Both the position numbers and the translations under genes were made by a program. A stretch of 64,000 bases of DNA. Origin: Zasmidium citrigriseum. Lineage: Eukaryota; Ascomycota; Dothideomycetes; Mycosphaerellales; Mycosphaerellaceae. The stretch lies in assembly GCA_002786025.1 (NCBI GenBank), contig NHNW01000001.1, positions 1,426,001 to 1,490,000 of the forward strand, written 5' to 3'. The notes below the pieces were generated by a model. It did no database searches. It worked only from the letters and a program-made list of their open reading frames with translations, and was not told where the DNA came from. Every line of letters starts with the position of its first letter. Position 1 is the stretch's first letter. Below, piece by piece: positions 21,766-32,479 of this stretch.

Positions 21766-22945
21766 TTACTTTCGTCCCAGATGTTTGTCGACAATGTGCT
21801 TCGGCATACAGCTGGGGAGTGAGGTCAGTCAAAGTTCTCGGCAGCACGTTACACCAGAAAGCCAATAGTTGCACTTACTAAGCCGGGTCCACCTCCACCA
21901 AACCGGGGTATCGCAACAGACTCAGCCCAGCAATACCGAAGACGGTGTGAAACACGTCTACCATATCTCCGGGCCTGTCAGCCAGCCCACCTTGATCGGG
22001 ATCCTGGCATTGCAAGATGAAGGACGTAAGCTTCTTTTCGTCGATCCAGTGTACCCGGTCTATCATCGCCATGCTCGTCAGGACCCACCAGCTGTAGCAC
22101 ACGTCCACGAGCTTCTCCGGCCGGCCATTCAAGCCGCCTGAGGGCAGCTGACGCTCGCTCAACCATGCTCCCAGTCGGTCCTTGCCTTCTTCGCCCAGAT
22201 AGGAGTCCAGTTCGCCTGCGAGAGTGAGGGCTCCGACGCAAGTATACACCTGACCAGAATGCGATTCTGCGCCAGGCGCCACACCAAATGCGCCGTCGAA
22301 GTTCTGGCAAGCCTTGATGTGATCTGTGGCTGCCGTGAGATCTATTACGGGCGGGTCATTCGGTCTCTGATTTGGCAGCATTCCCAAGAGAGAAAGTGCG
22401 AGCAGAGCACAGAATAGAAATCGAGAGTCTGTCTCGCCCCATTCGTCTCCAGCAAATGTGCCGTTCGGTTGTTGCAAGCCTGCGATGTATTGTGCAATCT
22501 TCATCTTTCCATCTGGTAGTCTCTTCTCCAGCTCTCCGAAGCCATCCGTCATGGCCAGAATCTGAACTGAAGAGCAGGTATACAGCATGTGCGGATCATG
22601 GCCGGGAGCTGCGCCAAAACCTCCATTGTCGTGTAGGCAGTTGAATACGAAGTCGAGAAGACCGTCTCTTGGTAGAGCGTCTGGATGCCCAAGCAGATGC
22701 AGGGCCGTCAGCCCCCAATATATGCCGCTGATGCGAAGATGTTCCGTAAGGTGGTATTCGAGTTCGTCCCTGCGCTACTGCATGTCAGTGTCAGCCGACG
22801 GGGGCATGTGATGAGGATGTTAAATGCGTACAGTGTCGAGGCTCTGGATGTAGGCGACGTGCTTGTCGACGACCAGCTGCAGCTCGTCTGGGAGGTTTGC
22901 AGCAGCAGCGCCGCCACCACGGCCAGGACCTGCAGCAAGAGACAT
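21766..22945 (-). CDS. BET2: Rab geranylgeranyltransferase beta subunit (Bet2)
   Basis: Three exons: 22945-22832, 22774-21879 and 21811-21766, with introns of 57 and 67 nt. The first acceptor must be the TAG at 22775, not the CAG three bases before it, because only that gives ...YIQSLDTRRDELEYHL. The last exon has 46 nt and supplies YCMPKHIVDKHLGRK, the family's usual end. The product is 351 aa. Prenyltransferase alpha/alpha-barrel repeats are evident (GGFGAAPGHDPH, GTFAGDEWGETD, GAFGVAPGAESHSG, GGLNGRPEKLVD, GGLADRPGDMVD), and the zinc ligands appear as D262, C264 and H314. Bet2 pairs with Bet4 and, with the Rab escort protein Mrs6, attaches geranylgeranyl groups to C-terminal cysteines of Rab GTPases in the cytosol. 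Essential in yeast. Confidence 0.95.
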
Positions 22946-24156
22946 GATGATGGCGAGAGAAGAGAAGCAGAGTAGGCGCTTGCTCGGGCGCCGACGTCAA
23001 ATTACGGTATGGGACTAAAATGACGCCTAGTGGGATCGATCACAGGCACCAGGCCGTCGGCAGATATGAGGCCAATATGGCTGGGCAGCCACGTCGTGTA
23101 TTTTTGCAAAACAATCGCAGTGCCGGGGCGGATGACGACGGCGGTGCAACAGGAAGCGCCGTGGTGTTTGCGGTGGTCAAGATCAGCAGACGGGCGTGAG
23201 GAACAGGTGAAGTGTGGCTGCAGCAGAGGAGGGCACTGCCGAAAGCGTCGCAGACTTGGCGGCGGGAGAGTGGAGTACGGGCGTTGACGACAAGGGGTTG
23301 GCCTGCAGCTGGGCGAGCTGGCATTGAACAGCACCGCGAGAAGAACAACAGGCCAGCCGTGCAGCGATTGCGTGAAGGCTATCTTCAACACGCCTGCATC
23401 CCCGTCGCCGCTGCCGGGCTCCATATCATATCGTCCTCCTACCACCGCCGCAGCCGCCGAGCAGCAGCAGCAACAGCACTGACATCCCCCGTGCCGCGCA
23501 TATCTGTGCAGTGTGCAGCGACTCAGTCAGTCCACGGCGACGAGCTGCCGCCGCCCGCGCTACCAACACGCCCGCGACCCATCGCAGACCCACCCCCTCC
23601 ACACCACCAGACAGCACACGCCCACGGTCCCTGACTGCTCGTCACCGCTGCCGCGCGCATACGACGACCACTACGCCGCAGCCTTCACCACTGCTGAGGG
23701 TACTGCTGCTCCTGACCCAGCAACAAAGGGCCTCCCCTATCCAGCTTGACGACCACCTCCACAACACACACCAACGACCAAGCGCCGAACCATACCATAC
23801 CCCTTCGCACTCTCCGAAACAACAACCGCACCACGCCCTTCTCCCGCCCGACCACCGTCGTACTCGCGCGGCGCCCTGTTGCCATTGCGGGAGCTCTAGC
23901 CGGCGGAAGAGCGCACAGCTGCATCCGCGTTCCTTTGTTCGAGCTCATTGTTCCGCCGTCTGCCTGCAATCTCCCGTGACATTGGCAGCCTCTTGGTCGC
24001 GCTGCACCAGCCCCGGCGGGAACACCGCATGTCGTGAAATCCTCGACTGTGCGCCTGGAATCGCCCTTGTCCGCCCACCCGCCCGTCTGGGCCCACTGCC
24101 CGTTGCGGTAGCTTCGCCATCTGCCAATTTCGAAGCTGTCCGTACATACCTCCGCC
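22946..24156. other. Intergenic region between divergent BET2 and RhoGAP gene
   Basis: About 1.2 kb. The half next to the RhoGAP gene (23450-24150) is very C-rich on the plus strand (CAC/ACC/CCA runs), like a long fungal 5' leader. A plus-strand frame 23511-24377 spans it but has Arg/Pro/Thr/His-only composition and runs into the RhoGAP gene in another frame, so I do not call it. No RNA gene seen. Confidence 0.4.
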
Positions 24157-26483
24157 ATGCCTCGACACTCCAAACCCTCCGAGCTCGCCCTGCAGAACGG
24201 CAACGGGCCCGCGAACGGCATCCAGCCTGGCCCAAACAGCAGCCCTATGAACCTGCAGGGGGTCGACCTGGCTTCCTTTGGCGGCGGCTTCGAACACGAC
24301 GTTGCTGCTGGCCTGACACCTCTGCCTGCCCAGCCGCAGTCACCGCCGGGCTCACCACGCACCGCTGCCCACAATAGAGATCCTTCCAAGAACTTTCTGA
24401 GCAACTTCAAGAGCCGCATATCACCGGAGCAGGAGCAGAAACATAGGAAAGAAACACGGCAGGGGAGTCATGAGGATGAGGAATACAGACCTGGCACAAG
24501 CAGCATGTCTAAGATATACCATTTGCGGAGGAATCCAGGGAGCACGCCGGAGCTGAGTCTGGTGGGCAGCCAGGACAATGTCCACAAGGACGCTACAGAA
24601 AGTGAGTCTTGGCATCACTTCATTGAATGAGGGACACGTGCCTGCAGTGAATGGAAGTGATGGCTGCCTGGCGGTGAGGTTTGCATGTGAAAGTCGAGCT
24701 CGATCGGCTATATCTTTGCTTCAGCGAGCAACACTTTTGCAAACATCGACACGCCAACACCGCCAGCGCCATGCCGACGTTCACACTGGAGCCACGTATG
24801 ATTGTTTTGTGCTAAGTACAGATTGCTGACTTTTGTCTGCGACAGGCGAAAAACCACCTCTACCAGGCCCTCGTCCACAGCCGACGCCTCAGCACAGCGA
24901 AGACAGCACGACCAGTGCCAGGCGCAAGGACAGCAACAAACCATTTCGCATCGGAATCACACGCTCCAAGTCGATACGAAGAGACTCCGAATCCAAGTCC
25001 AGACCTAGGCAGAACGGCAAAGACTCCTTTGAACAGCAACCGCCACCGAATACCGCACCACTCCAATCAGATTGGCCCGGATCAGACTCCAGGATGGGTA
25101 AGGGCAAAGAGGTGGATAAGCGTGGCAAGTCCGCCGAGCGTGCACCTTTCGCCGCCAGCGAGGAGAATCTTGCGAGGCCAGGCAAAGACAAGAGCAACGC
25201 CTTCAAAATGGGCAGCAAGAACGTCATGTCCAAGGCCAAGTCTGGCGGCGGCAACTTCCTGAGGGGCCTTGGCAAGATTGGTCGTAGCACCAGCAGCAAC
25301 GAGAAGGAGGTCCCGGACAGTGAGTACCAGCTCAAGGTCATCAACAAGCCATTGGTCGAGCAGACCCGCATCACACGCATCAGCAAGCAGCTGTCTGGAT
25401 GCCGCGATAAGACGGAGTACTGGATGCCAAGTCTGCCGTGGAGATGCATTGAGTGAGTTGCAGCCCGGCAAAGGCTTTCGTTGTGCTTTCACTGACATTG
25501 ATAGCTACCTGAACACCAACTGCGAGGAAGAAGGCCTCTACCGTATCCCAGGTAGTGGACCAAAGGTCAAGCATTGGCAGCGGCGATTCGACGAAAACCT
25601 CGACATCGATCTCCTCGACGAGCCAGTCCACGATACCAACGAGATTGCCAGCATGCTGAAGGCATGGCTGCGCGAACTGCCCGACGACATCATGCCACAA
25701 GAGCTTCAGAAATCCCTGGCCATTGAGCTCGAAAAGGAAAACCCGAGGTACAAGAATGTCGGCGAATCTGCACCACAGATACTCCGCGACGCACTTTCCG
25801 ACCTGCCGCCATTCAACTACTACCTCCTCTTCGCCATCACCTGCCACCTGTCTCTTCTTCTCACCAACAAGGACAAGAACAAGATGGACTTGAACAATCT
25901 TGCAGTCTGCGTGGGACCATGCCTGAACCTCGAGCGTTGGCTGTTCAACTATCTCGTGGGCGATTGGCGCCACTGCTGGCAGGGATGCTACACTGAGAAA
26001 GAGTACCTCAAGATTGAGGAGAGAGTCGAGGCCGGTCTAGAGCCGCATTCTGAATCTGAGCATGGGGACGAGCGGTCTACCTCTTCCAATGCCTACGCAA
26101 CGGTCGATGATAGCAGGTCGGAGGCTTTCTCCTACAGCGACGACCGCGCCATTAGCAGTGGTAGCGGCAGCGCTGTCAGCAAGCCAACGACCAGCTCGCG
26201 CGAGAACATGAACCCGTCAGCCTACATGCCAGGCGGCGCAAAAGGCTACTCGGAAGGCAATGTCGGTCTCGGCATCAACGAAGAGCCCAAGCGTCCACGC
26301 ACCGCCGACCAGCGCACTGCACCAGAGGAGGGAACGATGACAGGAGGCCAATCCAGGTCGAGTCGCTCGAACAGCACCACGCCCAAGGTCGGCGGCCACA
26401 ACCGCAGCCGCAGCGATCTCCCTGCCACTCCAGTCAAGACCCAAGGCAACGCGGACTGGTCCCTCCCTTCCCGTCCGTCGTAA
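24157..26483 (+). CDS. RhoGAP domain protein, 676 aa
   Basis: Three exons: 24157-24601, 24846-25452 and 25505-26483. The first intron is long for this window (244 nt, GTGAGT ... GACAG) and the second is 52 nt; they join as ATESEKPPLPGP and LPWRCIDYLNTNC. The N-terminal half is disordered and basic (SKSIRRDSESKSRPR). The RhoGAP domain spans about residues 335-500: LPWRCIDYLNTNCEEEGLYR contains the region of the arginine finger (EEGLYRIPGSG), followed by DVHDTNEIAS-like and LAVCVGPCLN blocks, the latter matching the NLA.C.GP signature. The C-terminal 150 residues are Ser/Thr-rich. It should stimulate GTP hydrolysis on a Rho/Cdc42-type GTPase at the cell cortex; which one is unknown. Confidence 0.88.
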
Positions 26484-27745
26484 AGGGTCGACCTGACTGG
26501 GTTCAACCCGGCGGACCACACTCTAGCATTTCCCTCTCCCGGGACCATCGGCTTGCTATTTACGCTGAAACCATCTCGGATTACGACCGTCGACATCATC
26601 AAGTCACCGTCGACCGGAATCCTCTGCGACCGAAACCACGACTTGCACCTTTGTCCTTTCCAAAGTACGTACGATCGACACTCACCATTGCTACTGCTCC
26701 GGATACCCCACATCGAGAGAGAAAAAGGCGCGACGGAGTTGTGGATATCTATGCGACTGGGGCTGTGCTTTTTCTTTTCATTCATGTTTTCTTACTACCA
26801 CCACTATCGAGGCAAGGCGCTGGGCGCGGAATATGCATGCATTGAGCTTGAGCTTTTTCAGGGGTGGAATGAGTGCTTTTTGAATGAGATGGGGAAAAAG
26901 ACTCGACAGGCTCCTTAAGTTAGTGCGATTGATTGTCTCACCAGATGGATTTGAGTCGGGAAGTAGGGGTGTATGATTAGGGGATTACTAGGAAGCGGAT
27001 GAGAAAGAGTTGAATTGAATTGAATTTTGTGGAGAGAGCAGTTCCCCTTTCCTTTTCATACGTGTTTTGGAGTGATTGGTTTGTTCGGTTTCGGAGAGGG
27101 CTGTTGTGTTGGTATTGCAGGAGGTCTTTTCGAATTTGCTGCACTGTTAAGGGCGAGGATGACAGGAATCCAGACCTGTGGCTATGACAGGCTTGACAGA
27201 CTGGGATGTTGGGAACGCTTGTTGGTTGCAAGGAATGGCCTTGCCAGCGGTCGCGACGTACGAGAGGGTTTGATGTTTCAGGATGCTTGGAATGGTAGGT
27301 TCGCACGTGCTTCTTACGTTTCCCTCCTCTTAATATGTTTTATGGTTTCGTATCTATCTCGTCTTTCTCCTGGCCTGAGTGGACTTCACAGCGCTGCAAA
27401 ATTCCTCCAAATTTTGGAGCAGACAAGGTGACATGTGGGTTTTGGAGATTTGGCGAAGAGGATGGACAAATGAAAGAGCTCTCTACTCTGTACCTGCATA
27501 CACTTGATGCAGATCGATCCATTCGCCCGGGGTAGTTTTGGAGACTCCCACTACTGGAGCTCTTGTGGGAGGGGTACCTTTCTCCAAGCAACGAAAGATG
27601 TCACTGGCCAAGAAGACTCAACGTCACTGCATTGGAGTCGATGGAGCTTCTTTTCTGGAGAAGCGAGCAAGACAAAATAGTTGTTTCATTTCTCTCATTG
27701 TCGACTCGCCTACGCAACCGAACGATCGATTGAACGCTCTTCGAC
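26484..27745. other. Intergenic, no gene seen
   Basis: About 1.26 kb between the RhoGAP gene and the epoxide hydrolase gene, both plus strand. Small open frames occur on both strands (27027-27431 +, 27624-27935 -), with no domain or signal I recognise. A cryptic small gene cannot be excluded. Confidence 0.4.
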
Positions 27746-28952
27746 ATGCCTTACTCAACGGAGCCCATGAAAAAGCTCGAGCGTAAGTCGCTGTTGACGA
27801 CGCCGCATAATCTCGTGTATTCTTATTATCTCTCGCCCAACTTTTCGAAGAACTTGAAGAAAGATGTCCCAACGCTGATGCTGTTGCATGGCTATCCGGA
27901 TGATGCATAGTAAGAAACAAACACGATCTTTCCAAACGATACCGAAGTTCTAATGATCGTTCTATAGTATGTGGGCCGGCACCCTCCCAACCTTCCTCTC
28001 CCTCCCCTATCCCTTCCTCGTCCTCGACCTCTTAGGTTTCGGCGGCTCCTCCAAACCAGGAGACATGAATCTCTACAACTACAAGATCCAAGCCGATGCC
28101 TTAGCTCAAATCCTGGATAGAGAGAACGTCCCGAGCAACGTGATTCCCATAGGTCCGTTCCTTCCCTTTCCCGTCTTGGTTCTGTGTTTTGTACTGATGG
28201 ATTAATGTGTAGGCCATGACTGGGGCTCAGCAACAGCCCAACGCTTCTACCTCTACCACCGCGATCGTTGCGTCGGCCTCTGCATCAACTCCTTAGCATA
28301 TCAGCTTCCATCCCCAGAACCCTTCGACCTCGTCCAACAAAACGACGCCACCGCCAAACGCTTCGGCTACCCCCAATGGGAATACTGGAATTTTTTCACC
28401 CGCCCCGACGCCCCCAACGTAATGCGAAAGAATATCCGGCGTTTCTACGAAGTAATGCACGGCAACTATCCCTCCAACATCAAAGGCGAAGAAGGCAGAG
28501 ACATCTGGATGCGCGAGATGTTCTGCGTCCCCAACGCCATGGGCGACTACATCGAACGTAAAAACAAATACTCCAACTTCGCCGTCGACCTGAAACCCTA
28601 CGCCGAAGACCCAGCCCTTTTCCAAAGGTTTCAAGAAAGGATGTGCCGCGACGGCTTGGAAGGTCCCGTCAACTACTACCACTCCTTGAAGGAGAATGTC
28701 GCTTTGGAGGATGAGAGGGGGTTATGTGAGGACGGGAAGGCGAGAATTGAGGTTCCGGTGCTGTATATTGGGCAGACTGGGGATTGGGTTTGTCGGACGG
28801 ATTTGATGAGTGATGCAAAAGAGAAGGGGCTTGTGGATGATGTTGAGGAGAAGGTTGTGGAGGCGGGCCATTGGGTTTTCTATGAGAAGCCGGAGGAGAT
28901 GGCGGCTTTGATGGGGGATTGGCTTGGGAGGAGGTTTCCTGTGAAGCAGTGA
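27746..28952 (+). CDS. Alpha/beta-hydrolase, soluble epoxide hydrolase type, 362 aa
   Basis: Three exons: 27746-27909, 27968-28152 and 28213-28952; introns of 58 nt (GTAAGA) and 60 nt (a weaker GTCCGT donor). Joined, they read HGYPDDAYMWAG and VIPIGHDWGSATA. The product is 362 aa with no signal peptide. The oxyanion-hole motif HGYP is at 48-51, the nucleophile D119 sits in G-H-D-W-G (nucleophile elbow of epoxide hydrolases and haloalkane dehalogenases), and the acid D307 (GQTGDW) and base H336 (EAGHWVFYEKPEE) complete a triad. A LLGFGGSSKP segment after the oxyanion motif also matches this group. Tyrosines in the lid region (155-230) could activate the epoxide. It probably hydrolyses an epoxide to a diol in the cytosol; the substrate is unknown. 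Confidence 0.88.
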
Positions 28953-29376
28953 GAAGCATCAGATATCGACAGCTTCCGTAAATGCAAGGGCTCAATCCAT
29001 CCTGTTACTCGATCCTTCGTCGGGACCATTTTTCTTCCAACATTTCATAGGAAAGGGTCTACGAAGCTCTCTACGGAGAAAATAAAGTCTTGTGCACAAA
29101 TCGTCAAAGCCTTCCTTTATTGGAAATGAAACTACTCTCATGTAGTAGATATAGAAGCACGACAAATTTGACTCGACCTACTGATGGATCCGCGTTGTCA
29201 GTCCGCTATGCCTTACTGACAAAGCAGAATGTAGGGCTCTAGCCTTTGCTCTGCCTCCGATTGCAGAGCTTGCGAATGTACCTGAGACTTTGCTTTTAGG
29301 ACATCAATGCCGCAATGACACTGTTTGAACTTTTGTCGGAGCCCCTGTCTTCCTGTCGAAGTGCCCACGATTGGAA
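28953..29376. other. Intergenic, promoter of the glyoxalase gene
   Basis: A 424-bp stretch between two plus-strand genes. A possible poly(A)-signal-like AATAAA lies at about 29080. Nothing else recognised. Confidence 0.45.
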
Positions 29377-29946
29377 ATGGCTTCTCCACGACTAACCATC
29401 GGCACCGATCCCCCAGCAGACCCAGCTACCACAAGCTATCGACTAAACCACATGTGCATCATCGTCAACGACCTAGCATCGAGCAAGCACTTCTACGGCG
29501 AAATCCTCGGCATGCGCGAAATCCTCACTTATCGTGCCTCAGACCTCTACACGATCGTCTACATGGGCTATCCTCCTCCCGGAACACATCAAACAGGCCA
29601 GCAACTCTTCTCTGAGATGAAACAAAGAGACGGGCTCCTAGAGCTCCTCCACTGGCGCGGCAGCAAGCGTCCGAACGTGCGCTCATCGTTCTCGCACTTG
29701 GGGTTGGTGGTCGAGGATATCACCGCCGTGAGGGAGCGGATGAGGCATTTCGGAGTTGAGGTTCTGAAGGATCTGGGGAGTGGGACTTGCGTCTCGGAGG
29801 CTGTGGCGAATGTGTTTGGGATGGAGGGGAGCGCGGAGGAAGTCACGGAGGCGACTCGGAGTCTCGTTGAGGATATTGACTTTGGGAATTTTTTGCTTGT
29901 CGCGGATCCTGATGGCAATGTTGTGGAGATACAGGAAGTCAGGTGA
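29377..29946 (+). CDS. Glyoxalase I (lactoylglutathione lyase) family protein, 189 aa
   Basis: A single exon; I use the ATG at 29377. The fold reads as two beta-alpha-beta-beta-beta modules of the VOC superfamily. Likely metal ligands are H25 (RLNHMCIIV), a Glu in GLLELLHW (about residue 91), a His in SSFSHLGLVV (about 107) and E184 (NVVEIQEVR), the H/E/H/E set of glyoxalase I. KHFYGEILGMREI is the usual helix after the first strand. Glyoxalase I turns the glutathione-methylglyoxal hemithioacetal into S-lactoylglutathione in the cytosol, the first step of methylglyoxal detoxification. The protein is shorter than the two-domain yeast Glo1 and matches single-domain members; some of these act on other substrates, so the exact reaction is less certain than the family. 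Confidence 0.88.
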   Translation: MASPRLTIGTDPPADPATTSYRLNHMCIIVNDLASSKHFYGEILGMREILTYRASDLYTIVYMGYPPPGTHQTGQQLFSEMKQRDGLLELLHWRGSKRPNVRSSFSHLGLVVEDITAVRERMRHFGVEVLKDLGSGTCVSEAVANVFGMEGSAEEVTEATRSLVEDIDFGNFLLVADPDGNVVEIQEVR

Positions 29947-30952
29947 TGGATTCTAGGAGCTGTCACTGCATGGCAATACTTCTGTAGCATTGGCAAGCAA
30001 CGGAGACGTTCGATTATTTCTGGAGCTTCGTATTTCTCCTATGTCTGGGCTAGGCGAGAGATCATGGAGTTTTTCTCTAGAAGGCGAGGCGGCAGTGCTG
30101 TGCGTTGTGTTTGATTTTGATGGTGGATGCTCGACTCGAGGTTCTTTGATGCGGCCTCTCTTCTCATTTCTCTTGTGCTGTGTTGTGATGGCTCCAAGAG
30201 AGTAGGTAGGTAGGATAATAGCAGATCGCATTACAAGGATAGGACTATTCAGAGAAGCCAGGTGGGAGGAGCAGATGAAGTCGAAGGAAGCTGCCTGTCA
30301 ATGTTGACGAGAGAACGTCATCGCTCCAGTCCGAAACATCTGACATGCGTTCATCCATCTGCACGAACCAGGATCAAGCATGTTCGTGTAACAACTCCAA
30401 GGATCTCCACGAGTACAAACATCCCTGATGCCGTTCATCAGCACGTGCGGCTGAGATCATCGTCGACTTCATATTTTGTGGATCCAGATCTAATATCAGA
30501 TCTCTTCTTCCTGGATATTGTGGCTGCAGCAACTGATGTGATTCGTGGTCGTACATGGCGTAGATGGACAATCTGATTGTGATGCTGGCCTTGCTGAGAA
30601 TAGAATTAAGCCTACATTGAGGCTTAGAGGTTTGTTCGATGTGTCGGTGTTGCCGTTTTGCAGTATTTGGTTTTTTCGGTCGGTCTTGAGATCAGGCTTG
30701 CTTTTCCAGGTTGGTCGCTGGGGGATGTTGCAGCCACGGCTCTCTTGGGAGCGCGTGCTTATCTCACTGGATCATAGTTGGCGTGTCAATCGTGATTGTA
30801 TCTCGTGGCGTCTTGCTTGTGAGCCAGACGTTCCAGATCGCGACCGACAGGCGTTCGCATGAATCGCATGATACATCGGACGTCGTTGATCGTAAGAAGT
30901 CACTTCATCGCTTCGGGACGGCAGTAGTTGAAAGAGTCGTTCTATGTCCCCA
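29947..30952. other. Intergenic, no gene seen
   Basis: About 1 kb between the 3' ends of the glyoxalase gene (+) and the small peptide gene (-). Short frames on both strands without recognisable domains. No RNA gene or repeat. Confidence 0.4.
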
Positions 30953-31264
30953 TTAGGTCCTAACGATACACTTTCCAAATGGCATTACATACTCTTGAAT
31001 GACAGGCCTCTCCACTTCGACCTCGTGTTCGATGACCGGTCTACCGGTAATCATCGGCGGCGCTGTAAATGGTTTCCTGTGTTCGTTGGGCTCGTAGTCC
31101 GCTGGCAGGGTGAATGGCCTTCTGGCATCGCGATGCCTCAGAGGCGCGTCTTCGTCCGAGTCGATGGCATCTACACGCGTAAATGGCTTTCGCGCATAAA
31201 CGCCGCCCATTTGGAGCGAGGCGATCGCCACGAAGACGAATTCGATGATCGTTGAAGGCAACAT
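30953..31264 (-). CDS. Small secreted or membrane peptide with three PFT repeats, about 103 aa
   Basis: An open frame from ATG 31264 to TAA at 30953. It begins with a short polar end and a hydrophobic stretch (IIEFVFVAIASLQMGGVYA), either a signal peptide or a single membrane helix. Three similar units follow: RKPFT (after residue 24), RRPFT and RKPFT, then two RPVI units. The protein is acidic between these basic-Pro-Phe-Thr motifs (DAIDSDEDAP, PADYEPNEH). Dibasic pairs in front of repeated units recall Kex2-processed repeat proteins of fungi, but a plain one-pass membrane protein is equally possible. A GTATGT donor-like site near 30993 suggests the last residues may come from another exon. 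I do not recognise the family. Confidence 0.45.
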   Translation of the reverse strand: MLPSTIIEFVFVAIASLQMGGVYARKPFTRVDAIDSDEDAPLRHRDARRPFTLPADYEPNEHRKPFTAPPMITGRPVIEHEVEVERPVIQEYVMPFGKCIVRT

Positions 31265-32479
31265 GGTGATTGTTATTATGTCGTGGAACCGTGGGTGACT
31301 GTCAAGTGAGTAAATTGAAGGAAGAGTTGAAGTGGTAGAAGGAAAAGCAGACTATTGAAATCGGAGGTGGGCGGAGAAGGTTTCCATTATGCATGAGAGT
31401 ATTGGCTGGGTGACTGAGGTCATTCACCCAAAATGAAAGGGTCAGGTTCGCAGTCGCCGCGGCGCAGGTACCCGAATGCAGGACAAAGAGAAGGCAGACA
31501 CTGTGCCAACCAGCACTATTGGTGCAAGCGAAATATTGAAATCCATCGCGGCGCCAATATGGATAATTCGGCACGTCAGGGTGCAGCGGAGCGAGAGGTG
31601 GTCGTCTTCGGCTTTGAATGGGGGAGGCGCGGCTCGCCGAGCGTGTTGGTAGTTGTGGCTTGTGAGCCGAAGATAAAGATGGTCTATTTCCTGTTTTAGG
31701 CACTCAGCAGCATGGTAGGCCGGAGAGAAGATAGACGATAAGGGTGTGAGGAGAAGAAAGACGTCCGATGGGAGAGAAGCCCTCTAGGGCGCAGAGCACA
31801 AAGCCACAAGAGCGCCGCTGCGTGGATACTGAAGCTTTGGGGTTAGTTCCACAGCTTCGAGCACACAATTCCACAGTATAACCACCTTCCCTGGCAATGG
31901 AATTTCACACGGGCTTCTGTCAATAATGGCGATTGATCGTTGTTGTTCTCTCTCAAATGCTTTGCAAACATGGAACATAGAGAAGCCGCTCGAATGCCAT
32001 GGCCGATCGAGCGATTGCGGAGCGGAGATCACTGCTCTCGTAGGCCATGGTAGCCAGTGGCATCATGCGAAGGATACCGGTCTTGCATTCCCTTTGTACA
32101 ACTCTGAATATGCTCTCATATATGCCCCTTCTGATCGTCTGCCGAACGTGAGGCGGTGCCGATACAAGCAGGATGCGTTGTGCCTGGGCGGTGGACCAAA
32201 CTGTAGTCAGATCTCGAGAATTCCGCCACTGTCTATGCCACGGAGCGAGAACATCAGATCCGTTGACACCTATGCTGTCGGAGAGATAGTATGTCGAATT
32301 CGTGATCGAGTGGTTGCTTTAGCAAAATGTGGAGGCTGAAAACGAGGTGAGGTAGCGGCAGGCATGTGCGCTTCGGCGTTCGGCATCTTCGGGCCGATGC
32401 GAGCTCCGTGTTTCACGACATCGACCTTCAAGACTGCTCGTAGTCCCTCACCTTCGATACAACGACCCCCATTGACAAC
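31265..32479. other. Intergenic region between divergent genes
   Basis: About 1.2 kb between the small peptide gene (-) and PRP28 (+). Open frames here (31302-31703 -, 31926-32339 +) have no recognisable domain. No RNA gene or repeat seen. Confidence 0.4.

Noticed and set aside
23511..24377. Plus-strand open frame of 288 codons
   Set aside because: Composition is dominated by Arg, Pro, Thr and His from a C-rich leader, and it overlaps the clear RhoGAP start in another frame.
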